DNA from: Penicillus capitatus
Taxonomy: Eukaryota; Chlorophyta
Reading direction: 5' to 3'
Assembly: GCA_965649825.1 (NCBI GenBank)
Contig: OZ287710.1
Coordinates: forward strand, 425,639 to 489,638
DNA length: 64,000 nt
The notes below the pieces were generated by a model. That model had not been told where the DNA came from. It saw nothing but the letters and a program-made list of their open reading frames with translations, and did no database searches. Below, in pieces: positions 22,299 through 39,577 of the stretch. The translations under genes were made by a program, and so were the position numbers. Within the stretch, counting starts at the first letter, position 1. Each line of letters opens with the position of its first letter.

Positions 22299-22661
22299 GA
22301 ATCTGCCGATCTGTTTACGACGAATGTCGTGAGTCCAACAACGCTCGTTTGAGAAAGAGCATCTAGTTGCTTCCGTCCTCTGCGGATCAGGTGCTCTATG
22401 AGCTCAACTTCCCCTCGACGTAGATGTTGATTTCTGAACAACGGTGTGTCTTTGGAAAAGGTGTTTCGACGAACGCTCTACTTTCTGAACTCTTCCCGCA
22501 CTCGTCGCCGTAGCTCGTGCTTGAATGGTGGTGTCTTTCCCTTAGCGACTCGAAGAAAGCTTCTGTAGAGATGCAGTACCTGTATCTGTTCACCTGTAAG
22601 ACGCAATCGTCATATTCGCGAAGCACACTTGTAGCCCAGATCGACGTGGCCAGAAGAACAT
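22295..22661 (-). CDS. SDHAF1: Succinate dehydrogenase assembly factor 1 (LYR protein)
   Basis: Three small exons: MFFWPRRSGLQ, then VLHLYRSFLRVAKGKTPPFK with HELRRRVREEFRK, then NQHLRRGEVELIEHLIRRGR and KQLDALSQT. The LYR tripeptide at the start of the first long helix and the later RRG segment after IEHL are the signature of SDHAF1, which helps insert iron-sulphur clusters into SdhB in the mitochondrial matrix. Introns of 50 and about 48 nt. Total length about 90 residues, right for the family. On standard ORF scans this gene would be missed because no exon is longer than 45 codons. Its stop codon (22295-22297) shares two bases with the stop of the convergent peptidase gene. Confidence 0.85.
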
Positions 22662-22844
22662 GATTATCAGAGAAACCGTTAAATTCTAGCCACAGCCCAA
22701 GAAACACCAATTCTGAAATATTTCAAGCAAATACATGATCATAGGCATAGTAAGTGAATAGTCTTCTGATGCTTTTTACTCCTCGAAAGACTTGGCAAAT
22801 GCTTCAATGATATTTGTCTCCTCTGTATAATGGAAGTAGTCTCT

Positions 22845-24299
22845 TTACTGAGGACAATGCATATCGAGGTTACCTGATAGAACAGGGAAATCTGCCTTCA
22901 TACACATCTCATCACAAATCTTGAGTCCAGCACTGCGACCCTGGCCGCTGTTGCAGAGGTACTTTCTTAATGCTGGGCGCATGCTGACATTGAGAATAGC
23001 ATGCACTGTTTCATCGATGGGATGAACAATGAAAGGAATAGTGGCCAGACCGCAGAAGGTGGGGACACTTTTCTCCACCAGTCCAGCAACGGTGTCCGTG
23101 TTGGTTCCAAACGTGGCAGCCGTGCTGGACAGAGCAGCTGCTACGGCAGGAGCCATCATCTGTAGGATAGGTAGGAAATGATTTTCAGACAGTTTTTGTG
23201 CTGAATGCTGCTTACGTTCGGAGCGTCGATGTGCAAACCATTCTGAAGCAGATAATGTACAAAAGCAACGACCGTGTGAATGGTGTATCCTGTATCAGAA
23301 GTCAACTGTTGTTTCACTTCTGCCAATGAAAGCGTGAGTGGAAATAGACCTGGAATGATGACAGATGCCAGCAGTTGCCAAACAACGGTGTCAATGGACC
23401 GTTCGACTGCCAGTAAGCTAGTCAACCTGTGAATGTACACACCAGAGGTTTTGTTGTCATGGCAAAAGTGGTGATTGTTACCTTCCTGTGTTGACAGTTC
23501 CATTCGTCTCAGTTTGATTTTTCTTGAGCTCGGATGATGCTTTTCTGTATGCTTTGACTCCTTTGTCTCTTGTGTCGAAGAGGACATAGGAAACAGCGAC
23601 AGCATAAGAAAGAGGAACACCTCCAACTGGAAGCCATGCAGCAAAAGCCTCTCTATGCAGAGAGCAGAGCATGAATATATATCCAGCAAGCTCAAAGACA
23701 GATGTGCTTACCCCAACTCATTCGCATATCCAAGATAGCGAAGGGGACCATCCCTCAAAGGATCAAACTCGTCCTCCTCTTCTGTTTCTCTGAACCTGGC
23801 CACCTCTGTTCGATAACATTATGCAGTCAGTCACCATTGAGGTAAAAACAGGAGAACCTGTCGATGGGAAGTTGCCAGGCTCTCTCACTGGAAAGAAACC
23901 GGCATCGTCATCGGTACTCTCTGTCGGATAGTCAACAGCGGGAGAAATAATACCCTCACTGCGAGTGTGGATCAAAACAACAGAAATCTCATAACACGCT
24001 TTTCAGTGAGTCAGTTGGACGGACCATTCGATTTTCTGTCCTTTGCCATTGTTTGTATACCCATTTTCCTTTGCGCTCTCAACAATTCCTTCAGGTGGAC
24101 TCACCGGTGGAGAGGAGTCCGACGAAGACTCGGACGTGGAGGAACAGATAACCCTCCGAACTCGAAGAGAACACGCCGCTCTTCTCGCAAGAGGACGTCT
24201 AACTGTACTGGCGACGAGAGGGACCTTGGCGCGACTGACGATCCTCGAAGCAGAGGCGGTGAACATTTCAAGTAAATGATTTGTTGAGAACAATCGCAT
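22845..24299 (-). CDS. Mitochondrial fission process protein 1-like (MTP18 family)
   Basis: The first exon begins MRLFSTNHLLEMFTASASRI, a basic amphipathic leader suited to mitochondrial import. After an acidic stretch (RFRETEEEDEFDPLRDGPL) come the family blocks RYLGYANELGEAFAAWLP, SYAVAVSYVLFDTRDKGVKA, DTVVWQLLASVIIPGL and CGLATIPFIVHPIDETVH. MTP18/MTFP1 is an inner-membrane protein that affects mitochondrial division and respiration. Hydrophobic segments fall at the expected places. There is an additional C-terminal extension after the last block (about 35 residues, Cys-rich). The first intron, about 95 nt, is longer than most here and its join was chosen to keep the frame. The start codon is 27 bp from that of the divergent NUP88-like gene. 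Confidence 0.78.
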
Positions 24300-24326
24300 C
24301 AAACGATCAATCGGCGCTGTACAGAA
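24300..24326. promoter_or_regulatory. 27-bp gap between two divergent start codons
   Basis: Start codons of the MTP18-like gene (minus) and NUP88-like gene (plus) are 27 bp apart. Both starts are supported by good N-termini, so a single bidirectional core promoter is likely. Confidence 0.5.
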
Positions 24327-26075
24327 ATGAGTTTCACGACAGGATGCCTAACTGAGGGCAACGCCTCTCTTTCCCTTCTGTGTCAACTACCAAATGGTTC
24401 CGTGTGGGGAGCGACGTCGGAAGGCCGCCTGGCGCACTTTTCCGATGACTCTTTTGATGTGTCCTTCCTCCAGACTCGACCCGACGCCTATCTGGAAGTG
24501 TTGCCAGATCGTTTGCTTGCTCCGCGCCATCCTTTGGGATTCTCAGTGAGCTTACTGGATGTTCACGATTCTGGGCTCAAGGCGATCGTCGCTGGCTACG
24601 CTGGAAATCGTCCGCACCTCGCGGTGGCGGATCTACAACAGGGAACCGATTCCAAAGGTCAATTGGAGTACTACACGTACAGTTACTGCGAGGGAGATTT
24701 CATATTCAATCGTGCTGGAATGAAGCTTCAGCAAGTGTCGTGGTGGCCAGAAACAGTTCTTCCTTCGTTTGTTGTCTTGGCTGGCAACATCTTGGCTGTC
24801 TACCAGTCGAGCTCTGTCTCGGTGCCATTGGCAACGTATCGACTTCAATTCTCTCCAGTCTACTATCCATCCACTATCACGGATTGTGGAAATGCAACAG
24901 CTTTCTGTTTCGTCGAGAATGCCAAGGACTGGGGAGCTTTCACCGTCTGTATACTGAGAGACGATGGAGCTGTGTTTGTTCTGTGCCCAGTTGTCGTGTC
25001 GGGATTTCCATTTGGCACATCAGACGCCATTAAACTCTTAAAGGATGAAACACCAGAAATCACGAAGAGATGGCACCATCAGGTCTTTAGCAGAACACAG
25101 CTGCAAGGGAGTGTGGGTAGGGCACATGGGGATGAAGGCAATTTCATCTACACCAGGAATCTTCGTGATGGTTGGAAATACGCACCGGCCTTGCAGGGAC
25201 CCCTGTGCGTAAGAAGGCATCTACAAGAAAGAGATTTCCACTCGATTGTCAGTATGAATGGTGGCAGTTTGGCATTGGCCAACATCAGAGGCACAGTGAT
25301 ACTTGCCAGCATCTCTTCTATCTTGCCAGTGTTTCATGACAAGGAAATGAGATCAGGTGCCCCTCACGTGTTCTTGTTACAGGACTGTGTCCGAACACCC
25401 AGTGATATCAGAATAGAACAATTGTCGGAAACGCGAATGCCCGATCACGAATCGACGACGGTGCAATTCTTAAAAACTCAAGGGCATTCTTATCTCATTG
25501 CAAAGACGGATGGATACACAGCGCAACTTGACTGTTCGGATCCATCTGCTCCGAAGTCCGCTCTTCAGCAGAATGTGCCTGGTAGTCTGGGATGTATCAT
25601 CCGTGGTCCGTTTGTTCTTTCTGTCCTAGTCGCTGGTCATTTTGAGCTCAAGTGTGCATTCCTTCAAAAGCAGCAATACTCTGTTTATCGTTCTCGACTG
25701 CATTCTGGAGTTGAGGAGGTTCAGGAAAAGACAGACGTCGCCTTAGAGAGTGAAGAAGACACACTCGAAAAAATCTTTAGTCTGCAAGAGTTTTTGAAGA
25801 CAGCATTCGAAAAGGAGGATGCTTTCTGTAGAGGGCAAGAACAAACGGTTGGAGATACATCAACAAAAATCTCTCAGCTCCGTGATGGGATCAGCGAACT
25901 GGTTGCTGGTGCAGTGGCATCGGTGGAAAGAAGAGGGAAAGAGAGTCTGTCACAGAAATACAAAGATGTACTCAACGAGATTTGCTCCGAAGTTGAAGCA
26001 CTGGATCCTTCGGCTATGAATTCACCATCAAGACTGCAGCATATCAAAGACTGCCTCAGAGATTTGGGAAGTTGA
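24327..26075 (+). CDS. Probable nucleoporin NUP88/Nup82-like protein
   Basis: An intronless 582-residue ORF, unusual in this window. The first 450 residues have the irregular beta-strand pattern of a propeller. Segments such as QQVSWWPETVLPSFVVLAGN and CILRDDGAVFVLCPVVVSG resemble the corresponding parts of NUP88 (a 'W.P.....LVVLT..' strand and a 'DDG.V...CPV' strand). The last 120 residues are charged and heptad-like (EEDTLEKIFSLQEFLKTAFE to the end), matching the C-terminal coiled coil of NUP88. NUP88 sits on the cytoplasmic side of the nuclear pore with NUP214 and NUP62. The call depends on overall layout and two motifs, so it is not certain. The 3' end is followed by 341 bp before the DRC1 start in which I see no convincing gene. 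Confidence 0.55.
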   Translation: MSFTTGCLTEGNASLSLLCQLPNGSVWGATSEGRLAHFSDDSFDVSFLQTRPDAYLEVLPDRLLAPRHPLGFSVSLLDVHDSGLKAIVAGYAGNRPHLAVADLQQGTDSKGQLEYYTYSYCEGDFIFNRAGMKLQQVSWWPETVLPSFVVLAGNILAVYQSSSVSVPLATYRLQFSPVYYPSTITDCGNATAFCFVENAKDWGAFTVCILRDDGAVFVLCPVVVSGFPFGTSDAIKLLKDETPEITKRWHHQVFSRTQLQGSVGRAHGDEGNFIYTRNLRDGWKYAPALQGPLCVRRHLQERDFHSIVSMNGGSLALANIRGTVILASISSILPVFHDKEMRSGAPHVFLLQDCVRTPSDIRIEQLSETRMPDHESTTVQFLKTQGHSYLIAKTDGYTAQLDCSDPSAPKSALQQNVPGSLGCIIRGPFVLSVLVAGHFELKCAFLQKQQYSVYRSRLHSGVEEVQEKTDVALESEEDTLEKIFSLQEFLKTAFEKEDAFCRGQEQTVGDTSTKISQLRDGISELVAGAVASVERRGKESLSQKYKDVLNEICSEVEALDPSAMNSPSRLQHIKDCLRDLGS

Positions 26076-26416
26076 CGATACAAGACACGCACGAACCGAT
26101 GTGCATTTGATTTGTGTAATAAGAATCGCTAACCGCTGTTCTGGTGAGTGAGGTGCCTAAAAGAGAGAGAATGCGGCGCCAGAACGAGACGCACGTTGTT
26201 CGCCTTTCGCTACGCCGGGGATATTGTCGTGAGAACATCGGATGCAGGAAACAGTGATTGTCAGACAGCAGCACTCTGCTTCGATTGAAACGCCGCGATC
26301 GTTTGTTAGTCCATTCGATCGATTTGCATTTCTCGATCGTGGTCGTTTCCGCATTCCTCACTGCTCTCCAATCTGCTTGTCTTATTTCAACGTCCAGCGT
26401 CGTCTTTGCCTTCAGC

Positions 26417-28939
26417 ATGGAGGTAATGCGATCAGAATCGAACAAAGATGCATTGACAAATTCAGCTTTGGTGAGTGATCCAACAACAGCAAATTGGTAT
26501 AGAACAGATGACCTTTGCGCGTTGCACCAGGATCTGTCTCCTGGAAATGATCAATCTACCATCAGCACTGCAGAACGGCAGTTGGCAGATAGTCGGCGAC
26601 ACTTAGCTCGTAGTCTGAAAAACGGTGAAATGAAGATTCATGCACTCCATTCGGAAAGGAAAAGAAAAGAAGAAATGCGGAGGATGAAAGAAGAAGAAAT
26701 GCGGCAAGTGCGTTGATTGCTATACCATCCATGCATAACGTTCTGTGAGTACAAAGGAATTGAGAGTCAAATTGCTGGCGGAAGCCGAGGACAGTGCACA
26801 CAAGAATGCATCCGTTGCCATGAACTGGGCCGATCTGTTTGCAATCGAAGTTCCCCAGGTTTCGCCAACCTAACGTATGCTTATCAGGATTGCACAATGG
26901 TGTTGTCTGCAGGATCTCCTATGCAGCATCGAGCAACAAAAAATACTTTGCCGACAGATTATGGAATCTAAAGATAATCTGATATCCGATTTGAAGGCGC
27001 GAGTTATGAAGAAAGATGAGGATTATGTGGCGGTATGTTCCTCATGGGTGCATTCGTTTGGCGAGATAACTGCCAACGCGTTTGTTAGTTGCTCAAGAGA
27101 CAGTCAGAAGAAACAGCGTCTTTACTTGAATTTCTGCGCATCCAGGAAGCAGACGTGAAGACTGCCTACCAATCGGAGCTTCGCGATATCGAGAATGCTT
27201 TCCTACAAGTAAACGGGCGAAAGAATCTTGACAGCATCTGCCAAACAATCTATAGGAAAAGAAAATGATGACGAACGAAACATCAGAGAAATTGGGTATG
27301 GCGCGCGACAAAAGAAACCAGCTTGAGCTCGAGTATATGGAACGATTTGTAAACACCGCTGGAGAGTACGAGAGAATGTTGACAGAACTGAGACTGAATG
27401 ACAACGAAGAATACAATGCACTGAAAGTGAAGTTAGAAACAGACATCCAGACACTTGAGCAACATCTCGAGACAATGAGGGCCACCTATCAGTTAAATGC
27501 CGAGAAGTTAGAGTATAACTATCGTGTTCTTGCGGAACGAGACTCAGAAAACAGTACCACCATAAATCAGCAGAAGCGAAAAGTATGTGTCCTCATTCGG
27601 CAACACCTGCTATCACGACGTGAACGCCTTTGATTAGCTATCGAAGCAGCGAGATGTCCTATGTGGACTGACGATGAAACATTTTCAACTGGAGAAGAAC
27701 TTCCAAAGCGAAAACCAGAAGTTGACAGATGAATACAGACGCATAGCAGAGCATTTCAATGAGCTGCAGGTAAACACGTCTATCAATCTCTTCCTTCTTT
27801 GAATTCGGATATTCACTGCGCGTTTTCAATTGATAGTTAAAAGTTGAGACGACGGAACGTCACGAACTTACCAAATTCGAACAGTTATGGAGAATGAAAG
27901 AAGAGCGAATCTTTGCATTGGTGAGAAAACTTCTGGATGCAGATCGAATCATTCACGAAGAGCTGTTGGGATGGTTATGGGTGCCTCCGAACGAATCCGT
28001 TTTCAGATTTGAGATTAAGAATAGCGGCAGCGATGCCAGGAGTAACTTGGACAGCAGCACGATGGGCGAGAGCCGTGACAGTGGTATTGACGATGAGGTG
28101 AGAAAATAATGGTCCTTGGACGGAGTACTCAGTACACAGGTGCATTTGTAGGTCAGAGATTACATCGACAGCGGAATGCACCACGCTGCGTTATCTTTAA
28201 TATGTGACGAAGCTGGATTCTTGCTCGATGAAAAGGCCAATGATTTGATTGAAAGTGTTCCGGTAAGTGAGCAAGGCTACGTCAGGGCCGAGGAAGTCGT
28301 CCGAGCACTGGGCGTGAGGGATGCCTCTGCGTTTGAAGCACTTGTCGAAGCGATCACCTCTGACGACGGGGAGGGGAACAAAAAGGGAAGTGATTCAGAC
28401 GGCGAAGACAATCACAGTCGTCGACCAAGTACAATACCTTAGTTACTGAGTTCTTTGCACAAATGGCAGTTCGCAGACGACGATCTGACAGCACTAGGAC
28501 AGTCGAACAATCTTGTGCACCAGAACACAGTCTTGAGGCGATTGCGTACGTTCATCGAGAATGAAATTTGGCCGCAAACGGCGACCGCTGCATTCAGAAC
28601 GAAGACAAACAGGAGGTACAATCCTAACTTCGGCAGTTCGACCCTTTTGGTTTCTTTAGGATGGGAAGAACAAACGGTATTAGTCGCCGCGCGTTGAGAA
28701 AAGAGGCTCAGTTTTGGGAAAGACTGTCCAACTCTGTTAACACAGATACATATCAGAGTTGGAGAGCCCTTCAACGACATATGGAAGAGTATCACCAAAT
28801 ACTGAAGAGAAGGTCAGATTGCCTAGCCCAGGTAAAAGAGCTACGACGGCAGAACAATCAGCTGAAGCATCTGCTGAATCAATATCTTTCGTCTAAAGTC
28901 AACGAGGAACTAGTCGTACCTCCAGTTCAGACTCTTTAA
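26417..28939 (+). CDS. DRC1: Dynein regulatory complex protein 1 (DRC1/CCDC164)
   Basis: About ten exons encode a long coiled-coil protein. The family core is unmistakable: TAGEYERMLTELRLNDNEEY, LETDIQTLEQHLETMRATYQ, LNAEKLEYNYRVLAERDSEN and INQQKRK. Later parts are LWRMKEERIFALVRKLLDAD, LSLICDEAGFLLDEKANDLI and the C-terminal KEAQFWERLSNSVNTDTYQS. DRC1 is a subunit of the nexin link that couples outer doublets and regulates dynein in motile cilia, so the organism builds 9+2 flagella. The segment around 28015-28110 (SDARSNLDSSTMGESRDSG) is a less conserved Ser-rich linker. Start at the ATG at 26417, the first in frame. Introns of 45-70 nt throughout. Confidence 0.9.
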
Positions 28940-29043
28940 ACGATGCAGATAATTGACAAACATGACTCATAAAAAGTCCGGTTGTAGAGAACCCTGTTGT
29001 TCGTCGAGCAAAATGGGATTTACACGATTCTAGATACTCCACG

Positions 29044-29560
29044 TTAAAGGGAAACAGCTAAAAGAACACCAAAACCCATGTGAAGTGTAGAAAGGAACAG
29101 AATGGCACTGCCAAAGTAAGCATGGGCACGTCTGAGACTCGGATCATCTTTGAAGAACAGAGTAAGCATTCCTTTTATACCAAGGCACGTCAGACCACTA
29201 ATTGCTGTCTAGACATGCGGGCTAATGGTTCAATACACTTATCTGTACAAGCCAGCAAAGGTTGTTTACCTCTCAAAAATTGGCTTATTCCGAACTACCA
29301 GAGATGACAATCCACCCAATCCACCGAGAGCAAAGAAAACTGTCATTCCAATGGCCAATGGAGGGTGGAGCTGTCGTGCTTTTGCTTTCGATTCTCGATC
29401 CTGCAACGCAAACACATCAGAATAGAAAAAGAGTAGTCGAATCGAGAGTTTGTAAAGGAACACGAGGTCCATCAGATTTAACGATTTCTCGAAAACGACT
29501 CTTACCTCAAATGGCGCGTCTTCAAACTGCCGGTGTAAGACCTTCGTCTGAGACTGCAGC
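29044..29560 (-). CDS. DUF4079 family plastid membrane protein (5' end unresolved)
   Basis: Three exons are clear. The first ends VLHRQFEDAPFE, the second reads DRESKAKARQLHPPLAIGMT followed by VFFALGGLGGLSSLV and ends with IFER, and the third gives HAYFGSAILFLSTLHMGFGV. A His in the LHPPLA motif, another in the RRAHAYFG motif and several membrane helices match the DUF4079 family, found in cyanobacteria and plastids, with a predicted four-helix, possibly haem-binding fold. The true N-terminus with transit peptide was not resolved. It may include short exons in 29640-30037, where at least three strong donor sites lie on the same strand. Confidence 0.68.
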
Positions 29561-30037
29561 TAAAATTCAGTGCGCTGTGTGCTTGTTCTGCGGTCTCCTA
29601 GTCCTATGCTATATCTGTCCTATTAAACTATGAAAAACGACAAGCTCATTCCTGAGTTTTTCTTCTCTTGTCTGCGCACATAAATGGATTCAACCGACCG
29701 AATGGATACCTGCTGATCACCAGTTGCGGTTCCTTTATTCTTTTGTATTATCAATTGTCTAGAATGCTGTGTTTTGCTGGATGAAGTCTGATGCATCTAC
29801 GAAGATTGTCGTGCACAATGGAGCTTTGTAAAAGGACTGGTTGTTATCGAGGACCGCGCTACACCATGTTGTGCAATCTTGCAATCTTACCAAAATGAGC
29901 GGTGTTCTGCCGAGCTGAGAACAGTTGATCGATCGCACAATCAAATTGCAAAACGATTCGAGCCACTCACTGGAGAGCGAATACAAAGCAAACATATAGA
30001 TAGATGCAGATTCGGGACTGGGCTGAGTATGCGATCC
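29561..30037 (-). other. Unresolved interval with possible short 5' exons
   Basis: No long ORF. On the minus strand there are good GT donors at about 29977 (GTGAGTGG), 29890 (GTAAGATT) and 29713 (GTATCC), preceded by an ATG at 30003 (MFALYSLS). These could be small exons of the DUF4079 gene or of a separate short gene; the translation is not recognisable. Confidence 0.3.
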
Positions 30038-36210
<6,173 letters not shown>

Positions 36211-36388
36211 TTCGAAAAGAGAATTCTAATGACCGTTCTTTCCGGTGCACGAAAGTGACGAACAGCGCTAATGAGAAGGACGTGTCATTTAACGCTCGAC
36301 ACATGACGCTATCCACTCTGTCATGGCTCGAAATCCTGTTATACCTCACCGTTCGCCTTCTTCTGCGTTTGTTCCCTGAGCAGAGGAG
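36211..36388. promoter_or_regulatory. Shared 5' region of RPA1 and MBOAT genes
   Basis: 178 bp separate the divergent start codons, so both promoters and 5' UTRs must lie here. No recognisable core element. Confidence 0.4.
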
Positions 36389-38424
36389 ATGGATGTGCAG
36401 GTCGTGGCCAATGCCTTGAGAGTGGTGACGATGAGGGGTGTGGATTTGAGCGAAGCGCTGAGCCAGGGAAGATCTCTTCCTGGACTGCGGCAGGGATGGA
36501 TAGGAAAACAGTTGGTGGATGTGTCTGACATTCAATGGAGAGAGTTTCGATCGAATCTCGCATTACTCGTTGCTGTACTGGGATCTTTTGTCGCGGGATC
36601 GCGAATGGTGCGTGAATGGATGCACACACAGTATGAACAATGGACAGCCGTGAACACTTTTGTAGGTTCAACAGGGACGCGCCCATCTCCGATGTCCCTA
36701 CAACATCATCTGTTCCTTGATCTTCGTGATCTAGACGGGACAAGAAGCATCGATGAAGACGTGTGCTTCTTAGGTTGGTTTTCTCCACGGAATCTACTCC
36801 CTACACTTCCTAACCTTGGTCATCCTGAACTATTTTCTCTGTAAAAGATGCGCCGGCAGATCATTTGGGTGAGCACAGAAGACCAATGCGATTCTGAAGA
36901 TGGCTTGTTCCAGACCTTGGGTGATGTGGATCGCCAACATGGCTATGCTCGTTCTTGTTCGACAGACGAATGGATTTCAGATACCACAGTCCGTGTAAGC
37001 CCGCTCTCTCAGGCTGCGTCGTCCTGAGACGTGCATGGTTCAGCAATTTGCCAGACTGGTTTAGCTACAGAGGATTGATTCGATGGCATGTTTGCTACAA
37101 TCTCTCAGTCCTGAGGTTTCTGTCTTTTGGGATGGATCTGCACTGGGCTAAGAACGCTCAGCAGAATGTCCATCGGCGATCTACTGGTCCGAATGCATCT
37201 GTCAAGGTGATACTCGATTCTGGATGCTGAGATGCGGGACAGATGTGACGGTCGAACAGATCCGAAGCCAGAAGACGCTGGATCTCTCTTGCTACCATGT
37301 TTGGAACTACGTCTCCTACCTTCTCTATGTGCCTCTCTATCTAGCGGGACCCATTTCGACATTCAAAAACTTTGCCTCGCAGCTGCAGAGTCCTCCTAAG
37401 ACATCGCTCTTCCAGGTTCCTGAAAACTCAAAACAGAACGGCATGGATGGTGTGATCGCAGCTCCTGCAGCAGGGCCTCAGGTGGCTCGTGGCATGGATG
37501 CTTCTGGAGCTGTTGACACATTTCATCTATGTCAACAGCATTTCCAGGTTCCGGCTGTGGAAGAGACAGCATCCACCTCTCTTCGGCGCCGTGGAATTCG
37601 CCGTCGTCGGTTTCTGGATGCTCATGTTCATCTGGCTCAAGGTCGCCAACTCCTACAGTGAACCCTCCTGAAAAAGAAATCCCGGTTTAGTTTCTAGTCA
37701 TCTGGAGGCTCTTTCGATTCTTTTCGCTCGCCGAAGGCATAGAGCCGCCAGAAAACATGTGCAGATGCCTGTGCAACAACTACGACAATGAGGTGGTGTC
37801 TCTTCTCCCGATCTGCAGACATGCAGATAACCAGTTCCGTTGCCGCAGGGATTTTGGAGAAACTGGCACTGTTCTTTCAACCTGTGGCTGGTTCGGTACG
37901 TTTACCTGCCCCTCGGTGGACGACAGCGCAGGTGGCTGAGCATCTGGCTGATCTTTGCCTTTGTGGGTGTCTGGCACGACATCGAAATCCGTTTGCTGCA
38001 GTGGGCATGGATCATTGCTGTCTTCTTCTTCATCGAGCTCGTCCACCATCCACCACAGAATCCACGTGCCTTGATCTTTTGAATCTAGGGCATCAAGCAC
38101 TGTGGCCAGATGCTCTTCTCTGCAGAGTTCCGTCGAGGGCGTGGCTATCGACACCTTGCTGCTGCATTCGGTGCAGGCAACGTATTCCTCCTCATGACAG
38201 CCAACATGGTTACGCAGAAGTGTCTGTTTCAGCTGCCGATCTGTTATGTGGTGCAGATTGGTTTTGCCGTTGGATTCCGCGAGGCTCAGACATTTCTCAT
38301 CGAGATTATTCGACAACCGCGGTTTGTGTGCGCCATGTACATCACACTCTACGCAGCGGTCTATTTAATGTTCTTCATCCGGGACTGGGAAAACAGTGCT
38401 CCTCAGCAAAAGACTACTACATAG
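36389..38424 (+). CDS. MBOAT-family O-acyltransferase (GUP1/HHAT-like)
   Basis: A multi-exon membrane protein. Diagnostic parts are [40 protein letters not shown] with [11 protein letters not shown], and [20 protein letters not shown] followed by [17 protein letters not shown]. The histidine in VWHDI corresponds to the conserved MBOAT residue. The combination '[15 protein letters not shown]' plus 'WHDI..RL..W.W' is that of GUP1 and hedgehog acyltransferase-like proteins. In fungi and protists GUP1 remodels GPI-anchor lipids in the ER. The first exon is an extended hydrophilic segment with one helix ([14 protein letters not shown]). Stop at 38422-38424, facing the stop of the convergent oxidase remnant at a distance of 16 bp. 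Confidence 0.82.
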
Positions 38425-38440
38425 AAGACAGTGCTGTCCA

Positions 38441-39362
38441 TCATTCTCTTTCACTGCCAAATTCCAGCAGATTCTCCTGAAGGGAGGCCCTTTGCAGACG
38501 AAATGGCTCCAGCAGAGGCTTGATGTCTTTGTCGTTCTCTCTTACCATGAGCGACAGCACTTCTCCCAGTGCCGGAGCACATGTATTCTTTAAGTCCCCA
38601 CTGGGCAAACCAAGAATGACCTGAAGAAGGACCAGCACGGTTTTGATACGTAGTGCATTTAGATAAGTCCTGACTCGGGATGCTTTTGGATGCCAGTCCA
38701 GAATGAAATTTCCGTCCCTGATCACGCTGGCGGTATCTACTCCGACAGAGACAGGTTTCGTTGACACGATCCCTTGGCAAACTTTTCTCAGCATCGGCAC
38801 ATTCCTTTTTGGTGATATCAGTTTCCATCGGTGCGCTGTACGTCCGGATGTTGCTGCGTCCAATGTCGCTTCTGTAACCATGCAGACATCTAACAGTCAA
38901 TCCATGAGCAAGAACACAGCTATCGTCATTACTCTTTCTCATGTACTCAATTCATCCGGAGATGGCCACAGAAGTAGACGGTCATCAGTGTGCTCGTCAT
39001 CGTATTGCAGGACAAGAATGGGCTGGACACTCACAAATTTGTAGATCCTTTCCAGTCGATAGGCGGCCATGCTTGTGGTCAATACGCGTTGTGCTTTCTA
39101 TCAGCAACCATCCAACAGAACACCACAGAAGTGGGAATGAACTTTCAGTTCGGGTACGAGCGACCCAATGGATCGGCCACACGTCAGAATGAGTTTCTTC
39201 GCCGTATAGGTACACTTGTCTGTGGTAACTGTCACATCCGATGCCGTGGCCTTCCACTCCACCGCCGTCTCCTGGAATCGAAACTTGGCTCCATGTTTCT
39301 TCATGCACAGCAACCAGTCCATGACACTGTGCTTTACGAAGAGGCCTCGCATGTGCCAAACT
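38441..39362 (-). pseudogene. Sarcosine oxidase-like FAD oxidoreductase, 5'-truncated
   Basis: The C-terminal two thirds of a DAO-type oxidase are visible. One exon reads FVKHSVMDWLLCMKKHGAKF and YTAKKLILTCGRSIGSLVPE. A later one gives DGNFILDWHPKASR, and the last reads CAPALGEVLSLMV with IKPLLEPFRLQRASL, as in monomeric and peroxisomal sarcosine/pipecolate oxidases. The N-terminal third with the GxGxxG FAD motif should lie beyond 39362, but there the sequence switches abruptly to a Pro-rich gag ORF on the other strand. The splice path between the middle exons is also not clean (38720-38960). Without the FAD-binding half it cannot be active, so I call it a pseudogene cut by the retroelement. 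An alternative is that the missing exons lie on the far side of the insertion, but I did not find them before 43 kb. Confidence 0.65.
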
Positions 39363-39577
39363 ATAAAGGGCAGCTGTCGCCACCGCCATCCCAGCCGCCA
39401 TTGGAGCAGTCGCCACCGCCGTTTACGCAGCAGTCGCCACCGCCACCATCCCAGTCACCGCCGCAGTAGTCATCACCGCCATTCAGTCTATCTCGTCCTG
39501 TTGCGCCATCCTAGCCGCCGCCGCAGCATTCGACGTCCACACCTGAGGCACCACGACGGGCAAACCAACAAAATATA

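Noticed and set aside
26056-26445. Minus-strand ORF of 129 codons between the NUP88-like and DRC1 genes
   Set aside because: No recognisable motif; it overlaps both neighbours' coding ends and lies where the DRC1 promoter and 5' UTR should be.
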